Positions 18,433-27,138 of a DNA stretch of 64,000 nt are shown here, piece after piece; within the stretch, counting starts at the first letter, position 1, and the number at the start of each line of letters is the position of its first letter. Source of the stretch: Streptomyces sp. Ru62 (lineage in GTDB: Bacteria > Actinomycetota > Actinomycetes > Streptomycetales > Streptomycetaceae). The notes beneath the pieces are model-generated. The model was given only the letters and a program-made list of their open reading frames with translations, made no database searches and had not been told where the DNA came from. The translations under genes were made by a program, and so were the position numbers. The stretch is taken from assembly GCF_002920615.1 (NCBI RefSeq), contig NZ_PQSU01000034.1, forward strand, positions 1 through 64,000. Reading direction: 5' to 3'.

Positions 18433-18684
18433 ATGGACAACTGGCGCGAGCATGCCGCGTGCCGTCACGAGGACCCCGATCTGTTCTTCCCGATCGGCAC
18501 CACCGGACCCGCGCAGGTACAGGCACAGCAGGCCAAGGCGGTGTGCGGGCGCTGCCCGGTCCGGGAGCAGTGCCTGGAGTGGGCGCTGGACACGGGCCAG
18601 AGCATCGGTGTCTGGGGCGGTACGACGGAGCTGGAACGCCGGGCGCTGCGGCGCCGCGCCCGCTCCCGGCAGCGCTCCGGCTGA
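18433..18684 (+). CDS. WhiB-like (Wbl) iron-sulfur regulator
   Basis: An 83-residue Wbl protein. The four cluster-binding cysteines are in AACRHEDPDLFFP and AVCGRCPVREQCLEWAL; the GVWGG turn follows, and the end is a basic DNA-contact tail (RRALRRRARSRQRSG). It opens MDNWREHAACRHEDPDLFFP, closest to the WblE/WhiB1 class from memory. Wbl proteins bind a [4Fe-4S] cluster and usually the primary sigma factor. AGGAGA at 18422 sets the ATG at 18433. Frames upstream are open but carry no family features. Confidence 0.92.
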   Translation: MDNWREHAACRHEDPDLFFPIGTTGPAQVQAQQAKAVCGRCPVREQCLEWALDTGQSIGVWGGTTELERRALRRRARSRQRSG

Positions 18685-18715
18685 CCGGCGGCCCGGCGGG
18701 CGGCGCGGCGGGGGC

Positions 18716-19165
18716 TCAGCGGCCACCTCGGCGCAGGGTCCCCCACTCCCGCTCCTGCCGGGCCACCTCGTCCCGGGCCGCGTCGATCACCTCGTCGGCG
18801 ATCCAGCACAGCGGCTCGACGTCGGCCACGAGCGGCTCGTTGTCAGGGCCCCGGCCCGTCTCCCGGCCCCGCAGGACCCAGGGGCGCACGCCGGGGCCCT
18901 TGTCGTGCGGCAGGTGCGCGTAGTCGTAGAGGCGGCGCGCCACCCACAGCTCCACCGAGCGGTCCTCCCACCAGCTCTCCACGTCGAGCGGGTTGGCGGA
19001 CAGCCCCGGCATGGGGACGCCGGTCAGTTCGTCGGTGCTGGAGACGTCGTCGAGGTCGGTGCCCGGCCCTTTGGACCAGCGCACGTACAGACCCTGGTGC
19101 CGTTCCACCAGGCGGGCCACTTCGGCCAGCGTGGACATGACCGGCAGGTCGTCCGGTCCACTCAT
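18716..19165 (-). CDS. DUF6098-type protein
   Basis: A 149-residue soluble protein that I recall as DUF6098, found throughout Streptomyces. It begins MSGPDDLPVMSTLAEVARLV and contains LYVRWSKGPGTDLDD and SWWEDRSVELWVARRLYDY, with a C-terminal charged helix (DAARDEVARQEREW). The YVRWSKGP segment suggests a compact domain that recurs in the family, but no catalytic motif is visible. The ATG at 19165 has GGGAGG ten bases upstream; an overlapping ATG at 19170 is out of frame. Function unknown. Confidence 0.75.
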   Translation of the reverse strand: MSGPDDLPVMSTLAEVARLVERHQGLYVRWSKGPGTDLDDVSSTDELTGVPMPGLSANPLDVESWWEDRSVELWVARRLYDYAHLPHDKGPGVRPWVLRGRETGRGPDNEPLVADVEPLCWIADEVIDAARDEVARQEREWGTLRRGGR

Positions 19166-19340
19166 GGCATGACCTCCCTCTGCCTCCCTGTGCTGCGCTT
19201 GCGCGACCGGAGTACCCCCGGCGCGCGCCGGAAATCGGATTCCGTTGCTCCGCTCTCCGGACCCGCATGCTCCGCTCGCGGCGCCCCTACACGCCACTCT
19301 CACGACCCGTCCGCGCCGCTCACAGGGCTCGCCCGCGCTC

Positions 19341-21176
19341 TCAGGGCTCGTCGCCGGGCGGCGGCGCGGCCGGCAGCCGCAACGTGAACACCGTTCCCGA
19401 CCCCGGCTCGCTCGCGACCCCGGCCGTGCCGCCGTGGGCGGCCACCAGGTGGCGGACGATCGGCAGACCGAGCCCGCTGCCCCCGGTACGACGGCTGCGG
19501 GACTTCTCCGCGCGCCAGAACCGCTCGAAGACGAGCGGCAGGTCCTCCGGTGCGATACCCGAGCCGGTGTCGGCGACGGTGAGCACGGCCTCGTCGCCGT
19601 CCCTGCGGGCGGCGAGCGTGACGGTGCCGTCGGCAGGGGTGTGCCGCAGCGCGTTGGAGACCAGGTTCCCGAGGGCCTGCCGCATCCGCACCGGGTCGGC
19701 GTCCAGCCAGGCGGCGGCGTCGGCCTCGGTGCGCAGGGCGACCCCGGCGGCGTCGGCGGCGACGCGGTGGGCGGCGGCGACCTGGTCGAGCAGGTCACCG
19801 GCCCGCAGCGGCTCCCGGTGCAGGCGCAGCGTGCCGGCGTCGGCCGCGGCGAGGTCCTGGAGGTCGTCGATGATCCGCTGGAGGACGAGCGCCTCCTCGT
19901 GCAGCGAGTCCAGCAGTGCCGGATCGGGCTCGACGACGCCGTCCCGGACGACCTCCAGCCAGCCCCGGATGTTGGTGAGCGGGCTGCGCAGCTCGTGCGC
20001 GATGTCGCTGACCATGGCCTTGCGCTGTGCCTCCAGACGGGCGCGGCGCTCGGTGAGGTCGTTGAAGGCCTCGGCGAGGATGCCGGTCTCGTCCCGGGTG
20101 GTCACCGGCACGCGCACGTGCAGTTCGGGCGGCTGCTGCGCGGCGAGGGTGAGCGCGCGCAGCGGCCGTACCAGCCGGACGGCGACGACGGCGGTCACGG
20201 CGACGGTGACGGCGAGGACCAGACCCGCCACGCCGACCACCTTGGCCTTGTTGGCCGGTGACATGTCGAAGCGGGCCGGGTTCTGGTCGCCGATGCCGAG
20301 AAACAGCTCGGCCACCGGGGCGACATAGGGCTGGAGCTGGGTACGGCGGGCGGCCTGGACACAGCGCTGGGCGATCCGCGCGGCCTCGCCGGTACCGAGC
20401 TTGGCGTACTTGCCGACGAGGTAGCCGCCGCCGAAGGGGTCCTTGCCGCTGGGGTCGAAGGTGAGGAACAGCCGTCCCCCGAGGTCGATCCCGTCCTTGC
20501 TCAGGCAGGGCCGGATCAGGTCGGACAGGGCGTCCAGGGCCTTCTGCTCGGTGGCGGTGGGGGTGTTGAGCCGCCCGTCCTCGCACACGTCGGCGCCGTA
20601 GGCGGTGGGGTCGGCGCCGTCCGGCAGGGTGACCACCGGCCGGCCGCTCTCGGTCCGTTCGACGGTCGCCTGGAGGCCGTAGCGTTCGTAGCACTGTTCG
20701 CGGCGCGCGGCCAGCGTGTCCAGCTTGGCGCGTTCCGCGGCCGGCAGCAGGTACGGGCCCACCACGCGCGGGTCGATGCCGCTGAGCTGGGCGCCGGTCT
20801 CGGTGTAGGTGTCGGTGCGCAGGGGGTCGACGGTGGCGGCGGGCCGGGGCGGCAGCGGGGTGCCGCGGGGCGCGGAGTCGGCGACCGGAGTGCGGTCGGC
20901 GGTGGTGAGGGCGATCCGGCGGCCGGTGCGGGCGGCCAGCTCCCGCAGGGTGGGCCGGATCCCCGACCAGTCGGAGTGCGTGGCGGCATAGCCGCTGAGC
21001 TGGGCGAGGATGCGGTTGTCGGCGGCGAGGTCCTGCCCCTGCTCCTCCTTCAGGGCGCTGGTGGTGGTGGTCACGGCGAGCCAGGCGGTGGCCGCCACGG
21101 AGCAGACGGCGATGAGCGCGGAGACGAACAGCAGCCGCACGACCAGCCGTTTGCGCACCGGGATCCGGCGCCTCAT
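19341..21176 (-). CDS. Sensor histidine kinase
   Basis: A 611-residue membrane kinase. Helix one is near residues 13-36, helix two near 300-325 (VVGVAGLVLAVTVAVTAVVA), and between them lies a large extracytoplasmic sensor of about 260 residues. A HAMP domain follows, then the H-box SDIAHELRSPLTNIRGWLEV, the N-box RMRQALGNLVSNALRHTP and G-boxes DTGSGIAPEDLP and GSGLGLPIVRHLVA. The sensor has four cysteines (RREQCYERYG, DVCEDG, IRPCLSKDG, QRCVQAARR), which may form disulfides. The ATG at 21176 overlaps the response regulator stop as ATGA, so the two are translationally coupled. Confidence 0.92.
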   Translation of the reverse strand: MRRRIPVRKRLVVRLLFVSALIAVCSVAATAWLAVTTTTSALKEEQGQDLAADNRILAQLSGYAATHSDWSGIRPTLRELAARTGRRIALTTADRTPVADSAPRGTPLPPRPAATVDPLRTDTYTETGAQLSGIDPRVVGPYLLPAAERAKLDTLAARREQCYERYGLQATVERTESGRPVVTLPDGADPTAYGADVCEDGRLNTPTATEQKALDALSDLIRPCLSKDGIDLGGRLFLTFDPSGKDPFGGGYLVGKYAKLGTGEAARIAQRCVQAARRTQLQPYVAPVAELFLGIGDQNPARFDMSPANKAKVVGVAGLVLAVTVAVTAVVAVRLVRPLRALTLAAQQPPELHVRVPVTTRDETGILAEAFNDLTERRARLEAQRKAMVSDIAHELRSPLTNIRGWLEVVRDGVVEPDPALLDSLHEEALVLQRIIDDLQDLAAADAGTLRLHREPLRAGDLLDQVAAAHRVAADAAGVALRTEADAAAWLDADPVRMRQALGNLVSNALRHTPADGTVTLAARRDGDEAVLTVADTGSGIAPEDLPLVFERFWRAEKSRSRRTGGSGLGLPIVRHLVAAHGGTAGVASEPGSGTVFTLRLPAAPPPGDEP

Positions 21177-21880
21177 CGCCGGGCGCCGCTCAGCTTGTAG
21201 CCGACGCCGAACACGGTCAGCAGCCGCGCCGGCCGCCGCGGGTCGGCCTCGATCTTCCGGCGCAGGTTCATGATGTGCACGTCGACGGCCCGCTCGGTGG
21301 AGGCCCGGTCGAAGCCGCGGGTGCAGTGCAGCAGTTGCCGCCGGGTGAACACCCGCTCCGGCTCCCCCGCCATGGCCAGCAGGATCTGGAACTCGGCCGG
21401 TGTGCACTCCACCGGCGCGCCGTCGCAGCGCACCTCGTGCCGTACCGGGTCGACGCTGATCCCGGCGGCCCGCACGACCGGGTCGTCGTCCCGGGCACCT
21501 ACGCCCCGCCCACTGCGCCTGAGGACCGTACGGATACGGGCCATCAGCTCGCGAGGGCTGTACGGCTTGGTCAGGTAGTCGTCGGCGCCGACGTCGAGGC
21601 CGAGCAGTACGTCGTCCTCGGCGGAGCGGGCGGTGAGCATGACCACCGGGATGTCCGGCTGCTCCGGGCCCGCGCGCAGCGCCCGGCACACGCCGAAGCC
21701 GTCGAGGACCGGGAGCATCAGGTCCAGGACCACGAGGTCGGGCCGCAGCCGGCGGGCGGCGTCGAGCGCCGCCGCGCCGTCGTGCACGACGGTGGCGGTG
21801 TGGCCCTCGGCCAGCAGGGAGCGGCGGAGCAGTTCGGCCTGTTTCTCGTCGTCCTCGGCGACCAGCACATGTGCGCACAC
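21173..21880 (-). CDS. OmpR-type response regulator
   Basis: A 235-residue response regulator. The receiver holds VLVAEDDEKQ, the phosphoacceptor in LVVLDLMLPVLDG and the lysine in YLTKPYSPREL. The winged-helix output domain ends DVHIMNLRRKIEADPRRPAR and LLTVFGVGYKL. The GTG at 21880 (MCAHVLVAEDD) is preferred; the frame is open much further up but that overlaps the transpeptidase gene. It lies 20 bases after the L,D-transpeptidase and overlaps the histidine kinase by four bases, so all three probably share a transcript. The targets may include envelope genes. Confidence 0.92.
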   Translation of the reverse strand: MCAHVLVAEDDEKQAELLRRSLLAEGHTATVVHDGAAALDAARRLRPDLVVLDLMLPVLDGFGVCRALRAGPEQPDIPVVMLTARSAEDDVLLGLDVGADDYLTKPYSPRELMARIRTVLRRSGRGVGARDDDPVVRAAGISVDPVRHEVRCDGAPVECTPAEFQILLAMAGEPERVFTRRQLLHCTRGFDRASTERAVDVHIMNLRRKIEADPRRPARLLTVFGVGYKLSGARR

Positions 21881-21900
21881 GAGTTCGGATCCTAAGCGGC

Positions 21901-22635
21901 TCAGTGTGCGAGCCAGTCGGCGAACCCCATGACGACGACCGGGTGCCGGTTGGGGTCGAGGGTGCGCAGGAGGTCCTTCATGTGCGCCTTGGCGACGCTG
22001 ACGCAGCCGTGGGTGGGCCCGCCGTGGTCGACGTGCAGCCACACTCCCCCGCCGCGTCCCGGGCCGAGGGGCCGGGTCCAGTCCAGGGGCGAGGTGCCAC
22101 GCCTGCGGTTGTAGTCGATGGCGATGACGTAGTCGAAGGAGCCTTCCAGGGGTTCGCCCTCGAAGCCGGTGCCGGGCGAGTGGAATCCGCTGGAGCGGTG
22201 GTACGGGAGCTTGCCCCCGGGGTCCGGGAGCAGTCCGCCGGCGTCGGAGAGGGTGTAGACGCCGAGCGGGGAGCGCAGGTCGCCGAGCATGTGGTGGGCG
22301 CTCCAGCCACGCAGCGCGTTGTGGGCGGGCCAGGCGGGTCCGGACTGCCAGCCGGTGGGGGTGCGCTGGTGCAGGACGACGGTGCACAGCGGGGAGTTCG
22401 CGCCGCGCCCGGTGACGACGACGGCCTGCGTGCAGCGCTCGGGGATCGCCGCGGTCCGCTCGGGCCCGAGGCCGGGTATGCCGCGCGGGGCCGACGGCGT
22501 GGCGGTGCCGGGGGTGGGTGCCGGTGCCGGACGGCGGGCCGGGGTCCGGCGTTCGGTCGCCTCGGCTCCGCCGCCGCAGCCGGTGAGCAGCGACGGGGAG
22601 GCGAGGAGAGCGACGGCGGTTCTGCGTCGGATCAT
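21901..22635 (-). CDS. L,D-transpeptidase (YkuD) lipoprotein
   Basis: A 244-residue exported protein. The signal peptide MIRRRTAVALLASPSLLTGC ends in a lipobox, so Cys20 is probably lipidated and the protein anchored outside the membrane. A proline/alanine linker (residues 28-50) precedes the catalytic domain, whose active-site motif appears as HVDHGGPTHGCVSVAKAHM with the catalytic cysteine in HGCVS. L,D-transpeptidases make 3-3 cross-links in peptidoglycan. The domain is of the shorter class sometimes annotated as YkuD-like, and cross-linking activity is inferred. It is the first gene of the two-component operon, which suggests envelope stress control. Confidence 0.85.
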   Translation of the reverse strand: MIRRRTAVALLASPSLLTGCGGGAEATERRTPARRPAPAPTPGTATPSAPRGIPGLGPERTAAIPERCTQAVVVTGRGANSPLCTVVLHQRTPTGWQSGPAWPAHNALRGWSAHHMLGDLRSPLGVYTLSDAGGLLPDPGGKLPYHRSSGFHSPGTGFEGEPLEGSFDYVIAIDYNRRRGTSPLDWTRPLGPGRGGGVWLHVDHGGPTHGCVSVAKAHMKDLLRTLDPNRHPVVVMGFADWLAH

Positions 22636-22704
22636 GAGTCGATCTTGACCGGCAGTTGTTTGGAACCGGTCAGTGTCGCAAGCGCGGGGGGAACCGGTCC
22701 GGGT

Positions 22705-24114
22705 TCAGGAGCGGTTCGGCTTGCCCGGCGTGTGGAGCCAGGTGCGGAACAGCCCGTCCAGCCGCTTCCCCGACGTCTTCTCGGCGAGCGCGACGAACTG
22801 TGCCGTGGTCCCGTGCCCGCCGCGGTGCCCGGTCGCCCAGGCGCGCAGGATCCGGAAGAAGTCCCGGTCGCCGACGGCCCTGCGCAGCTCGTGCAGGGCC
22901 ATGGCGCCGCGGGCGTAGACGGGGGTGCCGAAGATGTTCTCGCCGCTGCCCGGGTCGCCGGGCGGGTAGGCCCACAACCCGTCGCTCGCGGGGCGGGCGT
23001 AGAGGGAGTCGAAGGCATGCTGGGCGCTGGGGCCGCCGTGCTGCTCGTCGTAGAGCCACTCGGCGTAGGTGGCGAAACCCTCGTTGAGCCAGATGTCCTT
23101 CCAGGCGGTGAGGGTGACGGAGTCGCCGAACCACTGGTGGGCGCTCTCGTGGACGAGAGTGCCGAGGTCGGGTGCGGAGTCGTAGACCGGCCGGGTCTGG
23201 GTCTCCAGGGCGTAGCCGACGTCCGGGGCGTGGTCGACGATGGCTCCGGCGGCCCGGAACGGGTACGGCCCGAACAGTTTGCTCTCCCACTCCAGCACGG
23301 AGGGCAGCTTCTTCAGCACGGGCGCCGCGGCGCGGGCCTCGCGGGCGTCCACGGCGTTGTACACCTGGACGCCGTCGCGGGTGGTGTACCGCTCGACCTG
23401 GAACCTGCCTATGGTCGCGGTCGCCAGGTAGGCGGCCATGGGCTGGGTCTCGCGCCAGCGGAAGGTCGTCCGCCCGCCGGCGGTGCGCTGTCCGAGCAGG
23501 ACGCCGTTGGCGACGGCGGTGCGCCCCTCGGGCACGGTGATGGTGAAGTCGTACGACGCCTTGTCCTTGGGATGGGCGTTGGCCGGGAACCACGTCATCG
23601 CGCCCTGCGGCTCCCCGGCGACGAACGCGCCGTCGTCGGTGGGGATCCAGCCGTCCGCCGAGCCGTCGGGGTCGGTGACCGGCTTGGGGGTGCCGTGGTA
23701 GGCGACCGTGACGCGGAACTCCTGCCCGGCGCGCAGGGCGTGGCGCGGGGTGACGACGAGTTCCTGGCCGTCGCGCCGGAAGGCCGCCTTCGTGCGGCCG
23801 ACGGTGACGGCGGTGACCTTCAGGCCCGTGAGGTCGAGGTCGAAGCGGGTGAGCCGCTGGGTGGCGCGGGCGGTGAGCACCGCGGTGGCGTCCAGGCGGC
23901 GCGCGGAGGTGTCGTAACGCAGTGTCAGGTCGTAGTGGCGGACGTCGTAGCCGCCGTTGCCGCTGAGCGGGAAGTACGGGTCGCCCGCGCCGGGCGCTCC
24001 GGTGGTGCCCGGGGCCGTGGGGCCGGCGGCGCCGAGGAGGGCGGCCACGGCGACAGGAACGGTGGCGAGGACGGCGGTACGACGACGGGCGGGCAGTCTG
24101 CGGGGTGGTGTCAC
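22705..24114 (-). CDS. Secreted M1-family metallopeptidase
   Basis: A 469-residue aminopeptidase-like enzyme. It begins with a basic, hydrophobic leader (GTG at 24114; RRTAVLATVPVAVAALLGA) and a likely signal cleavage near residue 45. The zinc site is HESAHQWFGDSV with the third ligand in LNEGFATYAEW, the M1 pattern HEXXH-X18-E. The GAMEN exopeptidase motif appears as GAMTWFPANAH, slightly changed. The ERAP-like C-terminal domain is absent, so it is a compact actinobacterial M1 enzyme. GAGGAG lies five bases before the GTG. It acts outside the cell on peptides, on family grounds. Confidence 0.9.
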   Translation of the reverse strand: MTPPRRLPARRRTAVLATVPVAVAALLGAAGPTAPGTTGAPGAGDPYFPLSGNGGYDVRHYDLTLRYDTSARRLDATAVLTARATQRLTRFDLDLTGLKVTAVTVGRTKAAFRRDGQELVVTPRHALRAGQEFRVTVAYHGTPKPVTDPDGSADGWIPTDDGAFVAGEPQGAMTWFPANAHPKDKASYDFTITVPEGRTAVANGVLLGQRTAGGRTTFRWRETQPMAAYLATATIGRFQVERYTTRDGVQVYNAVDAREARAAAPVLKKLPSVLEWESKLFGPYPFRAAGAIVDHAPDVGYALETQTRPVYDSAPDLGTLVHESAHQWFGDSVTLTAWKDIWLNEGFATYAEWLYDEQHGGPSAQHAFDSLYARPASDGLWAYPPGDPGSGENIFGTPVYARGAMALHELRRAVGDRDFFRILRAWATGHRGGHGTTAQFVALAEKTSGKRLDGLFRTWLHTPGKPNRS

Positions 24115-24280
24115 ATGCGCTCCTCGGAAGTGGCCGGTGATCGACTGGCCGTCAGAGTAGGCGGCGTACGGGCACGGTTTCCCCCTTGTTCCGGTCAAGT
24201 CGTGCCGCGTCGCCGCCGGGTGGGCGCGGGCCGGCGCAGTACGCTCGCACGACCGTCCACGACCCGAGAGGGGCCCGACC

Positions 24281-24628
24281 GTGAGCGTGCGTGTGCGCCG
24301 GATCTACGAACCGCCCGAGCCCGACGACGGCCTGCGCGTCCTGGTCGACCGGCTCTGGCCGCGCGGCCTCGCCAAGGACGCCGCGCACGTGGACGAGTGG
24401 CCGAAGGAACTCACCCCGTCGAGCGAGCTGCGCACGTGGTACCACGGCGGGGGCTCCTACGAGGAGTTCAGGAGCCGCTACGAGCAGGAGCTGGAGGCCC
24501 CCCGGGCCGCCGAACTGCTGGACCACCTGCGGGAGTCGGCCCGCAAGGGCACGGTGACCCTCCTCACGGCGTCCAAGAAGACCGAGGAGAGCCACGCGCA
24601 CGTCCTGGCGGAGCTGGTGGCGGGCTGA
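24281..24628 (+). CDS. DUF488 family protein
   Basis: A 115-residue protein of the DUF488 type (YeaO-like): VRRIYEPPEPDDGLRVLVDR, the WPRGLAKDAAHVDEW segment and ELRTWYHGG. The C-terminal KGTVTLLTASKKTEESHAH is another family mark. GTG at 24281 is used. The proteins are small and soluble; a role in stress or nucleic-acid processing has been proposed but is not established. It is divergent from the M1 peptidase, with 166 bases between. Confidence 0.85.
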   Translation: MSVRVRRIYEPPEPDDGLRVLVDRLWPRGLAKDAAHVDEWPKELTPSSELRTWYHGGGSYEEFRSRYEQELEAPRAAELLDHLRESARKGTVTLLTASKKTEESHAHVLAELVAG

Positions 24629-24630
24629 GG

Positions 24631-26304
24631 TCAGCCGGTGTGCCGGGCCGCGTGCCGGCCCGCCGCGCGGCCGGAGAAGAGGCAGCCGCCGAGGAAGGTG
24701 CCCTCCAGGGCGTTGTAGCCGTGGACACCGCCGCCGCCGAACCCGGCGACCTCGCCGGCCGCGTACAGCCCCTCGATCGGTGTGCCGTCGGCGCCGAGCG
24801 CCCGGGAGTCCAGGTCGGTCTGGATGCCGCCGAGGGTCTTGCGGGTCAGCACGTGCATCCGGACTCCGATGAGGGGGCCCGCGGCCGGGTCGAGGAGGCG
24901 GTGCGGGGCGGCGACGCGGCCGAGGCGGTCGCCGATGTAGCGGCGGGCGTTGCGGATGCCCTGGACCTGGGCGTCCTTGCTGTAGGGGTTGGCGATCTGG
25001 AGGTCGCGGGCCTCGATCTGGCGGCGCACCTCGGCGGCGTCCAGCAGCGGCTTCCCGGTCAGGCCGTTCATCTTCTCGACGAGCTGCTCCAGGCTCCCGG
25101 CGGTGACGAAGTCGGCACCGTGGTCGAGGAAGGCCCGCACCGGCGCGGGGGCGCCCTTGCCGAGCAGCCGGTCGCGCAGCACCGCCTTGCGGTCCTTGGC
25201 GGTGATGTCGGGGTTCTGCTCGGAGCCGGAGAGCGCGAACTCCTTCTCGATGATCTTGCGGGTGAGGATGAACCAGGAGTGGTCGTACCCGGCGATGTCC
25301 TCGGTGGTGCGCAGGTACCTGAGGGTGCTGAGGGTGTCGTAGCCGGGCAGGCAGGGGTCGGGCAGCCGGCGGCCGAGGGCGTCGAGCCATATGGAGGACG
25401 GGCCGGGCAGGATGCGGATGCCGTGGCCGGGCCATATCGGGTCCCAGTTCCGCAGGCCCTCGGTGTAGTGCCACATGCGGTCGCGGTTCACCAGGCGTAC
25501 GCCGGCCTCGGCGCTGATGTCGAGCATGCGGCCGTCGACGTAGGCGGGGACGCCGGTGACCATCTCGGCGGGAGGTGTGCCGAGCCGCTCGGGCCAGTAC
25601 CGGCGGACGATGTCGTGATCGGCGCCGATGCCGCCGGTGGTGACGACCACGGCCTGGGCGGTGAGGTGGAAGTCGCCCGCGCGGTCGCGGCTGGAGGCGA
25701 CGCCGCGCGGGGAGTCGTCGGGGGCGAGGACGGTGCCGCGCACCCCGCGTGCCGTGCCGCCCTCGACGACCAGTTCGTCCACCCGGTGGCGGTGGTGGAA
25801 GGTCAGCAGCCCGTCCCGGGCGGCCTGCCGGGCGTACCGCACGAAGGGCTCGACCACGCCGGTGCCGGTGCCCCAGGCGATGTGGAAGCGGGGCACGGAG
25901 TTGCCGTGCCCGTCCGCCCGCAGGTCGCCGCGCTCGGCCCAGCCGACCGTGGGCAGCAGCTCGATGCCGTGCCCCTGGAGCCAGGACCGCTTCTCGCCGG
26001 CCGCGAACTCGACGTAGGCGCGGGCCCAGCGCACCGCCCAGGAGTCCTCGTCGGCGAGCCGGTCGAACTGCGCGCTGCCCTGCCAGTCGTTCCAGGCGAG
26101 AGCGAGGGAGTCCTTGATGCCGAGGCGGCGCTGCTCGGGCGAGTCGACGAGGAAGAGCCCGCCGAGGGACCAGAACGCCTGGCCGCCGAGGTTGGCGGCG
26201 TTCTCCTGGTCGACCAGGGCCACCCGGCGGCCCCGGCTGGTGAGTTCGTGTGCCGCGACCAGGCCGGCGAGACCCGCTCCGACGACGATGACGTCCGCGT
26301 CCAT
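24631..26304 (-). CDS. FAD-binding dehydrogenase (KstD/flavocytochrome-c type)
   Basis: A 557-residue flavoprotein. FAD binding is by DVIVVGAGLAGLVAAHELTS at the N-terminus and the C-terminal GLYAAGEVAGFGGGGVHGYN. The central segment contains GGQAFWSLGGLFLVDSPEQR. This family includes 3-ketosteroid dehydrogenases and fumarate-reductase-like enzymes; the substrate here is not clear and NCBI-style names simply call it FAD-binding dehydrogenase. A 12-base tandem repeat lies in its leader. Upstream, on the same strand, is a TetR regulator, so co-regulation is likely. Confidence 0.85.
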   Translation of the reverse strand: MDADVIVVGAGLAGLVAAHELTSRGRRVALVDQENAANLGGQAFWSLGGLFLVDSPEQRRLGIKDSLALAWNDWQGSAQFDRLADEDSWAVRWARAYVEFAAGEKRSWLQGHGIELLPTVGWAERGDLRADGHGNSVPRFHIAWGTGTGVVEPFVRYARQAARDGLLTFHHRHRVDELVVEGGTARGVRGTVLAPDDSPRGVASSRDRAGDFHLTAQAVVVTTGGIGADHDIVRRYWPERLGTPPAEMVTGVPAYVDGRMLDISAEAGVRLVNRDRMWHYTEGLRNWDPIWPGHGIRILPGPSSIWLDALGRRLPDPCLPGYDTLSTLRYLRTTEDIAGYDHSWFILTRKIIEKEFALSGSEQNPDITAKDRKAVLRDRLLGKGAPAPVRAFLDHGADFVTAGSLEQLVEKMNGLTGKPLLDAAEVRRQIEARDLQIANPYSKDAQVQGIRNARRYIGDRLGRVAAPHRLLDPAAGPLIGVRMHVLTRKTLGGIQTDLDSRALGADGTPIEGLYAAGEVAGFGGGGVHGYNALEGTFLGGCLFSGRAAGRHAARHTG

Positions 26305-26323
26305 GACGACTGTGTCCTTCCTG

Positions 26324-26347
26324 ACGGTGCTCGGTACGGTGCTCGGT
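26324..26347. repeat. 12-base tandem duplication in leader
   Basis: ACGGTGCTCGGT occurs twice head to tail, exactly, in the 96-base space between the TetR gene and the FAD dehydrogenase. Confidence 0.7.
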
Positions 26348-26400
26348 CCGGCCCCTGCGGGTGCGCGTGCGCTCGTACGACGGTGCCGTGCCGGCTGTGC

Positions 26401-27021
26401 TCATGCGGCGGGGGTGCGGCTGCCGTCCGTGAGCAGCGCGGTGAGCAGCTGCCCCAGCCAGGCCCGGGCGGCCTCGACGTCCCGGTCCAGCAGCAGTTGG
26501 GTGGTGACTCCGTCGTACGCGGCGACCACGGCGTGGGCGGCGCCGTCGGCGTCGCCGAGCACGGCGGGCAGTGCGGTGTGGCCCCGGGCCCGGGAGAGCC
26601 GGTCGGCGATGGCCTGCCGGAGCCGGGCGCGGTGGTCGAGGAGGGCCCGGGCGACGTCCGGGTTCCGGGCCGCGTGCACCAGGAAGTCGGTCTTCACCAG
26701 CAGCCAGTCGACGTCGAGCAGCAGCACCTCGGTGACCCGGTCCGCGGAGGCGGGCACGTCGAGGTCGGGTCCGTCCTGGGCGAGGGCGTCGGCCACCTGG
26801 GCGGCGATGAGGTCGGCGCGCTCCTGGTAGAGGGCGAAGAACAGCTCGTCCAGGGTGGCGAAGTTCGAGTAGAAGGCACCCCGGCTGAACCCGGCCGCCT
26901 CGCAGACCTCCTCGATGGAGACGCGCCCGTAGCCCTTGGCCGCGAACACCGCGAAGGCGGCGTCGAGCAGCCGGGCGCGGGTGCGGATCCGGCGCCGGGT
27001 GACGCGTCCGGCCGTCTCCAT
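26401..27021 (-). CDS. TetR-family regulator
   Basis: A 206-residue regulator. The N-terminal helix-turn-helix is AAKGYGRVSIEEVCEAAG and FSRGAFYSNFATLDELFFAL, close to the classical TetR pattern. The C-terminal ligand domain follows. The ATG at 27021 has GAGGAGG immediately upstream. Directly before the gene lies a cluster of palindromes (27042-27075), probably its own operator, between it and the divergent alkB. The FAD dehydrogenase gene just downstream is the likely target. Confidence 0.88.
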   Translation of the reverse strand: METAGRVTRRRIRTRARLLDAAFAVFAAKGYGRVSIEEVCEAAGFSRGAFYSNFATLDELFFALYQERADLIAAQVADALAQDGPDLDVPASADRVTEVLLLDVDWLLVKTDFLVHAARNPDVARALLDHRARLRQAIADRLSRARGHTALPAVLGDADGAAHAVVAAYDGVTTQLLLDRDVEAARAWLGQLLTALLTDGSRTPAA

Positions 27022-27041
27022 GGCTGCCTCCTCGTCGAGTC

Positions 27042-27075
27042 GATACGCGAATGTATCGGATACACCGATGCATCG
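27042..27075. promoter_or_regulatory. Palindrome cluster, probable TetR operator
   Basis: Three overlapping or adjacent dyads: GATAC-N6-GTATC (27042-27057), GTATCGGATAC (27053-27063) and the perfect ten-base palindrome CGATGCATCG (27066-27075). They lie 21-54 bases upstream of the TetR start. Confidence 0.6.
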
Positions 27076-27102
27076 AAAGCCTCCGGACGCCCGTTGATCA
27101 AA

Positions 27103-27118
27103 TGGAACGGATTTTCGA
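27103..27118. promoter_or_regulatory. Possible LexA (SOS) box before alkB
   Basis: TGGAACGGATTTTCGA matches the actinobacterial SOS box TCGAAC-N4-GTTCGA at ten of twelve defined positions. It lies 21 bases before the alkB start. Two mismatches keep this tentative. Confidence 0.4.
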
Positions 27119-27138
27119 TTAAGGAGTACGCTGGACCC

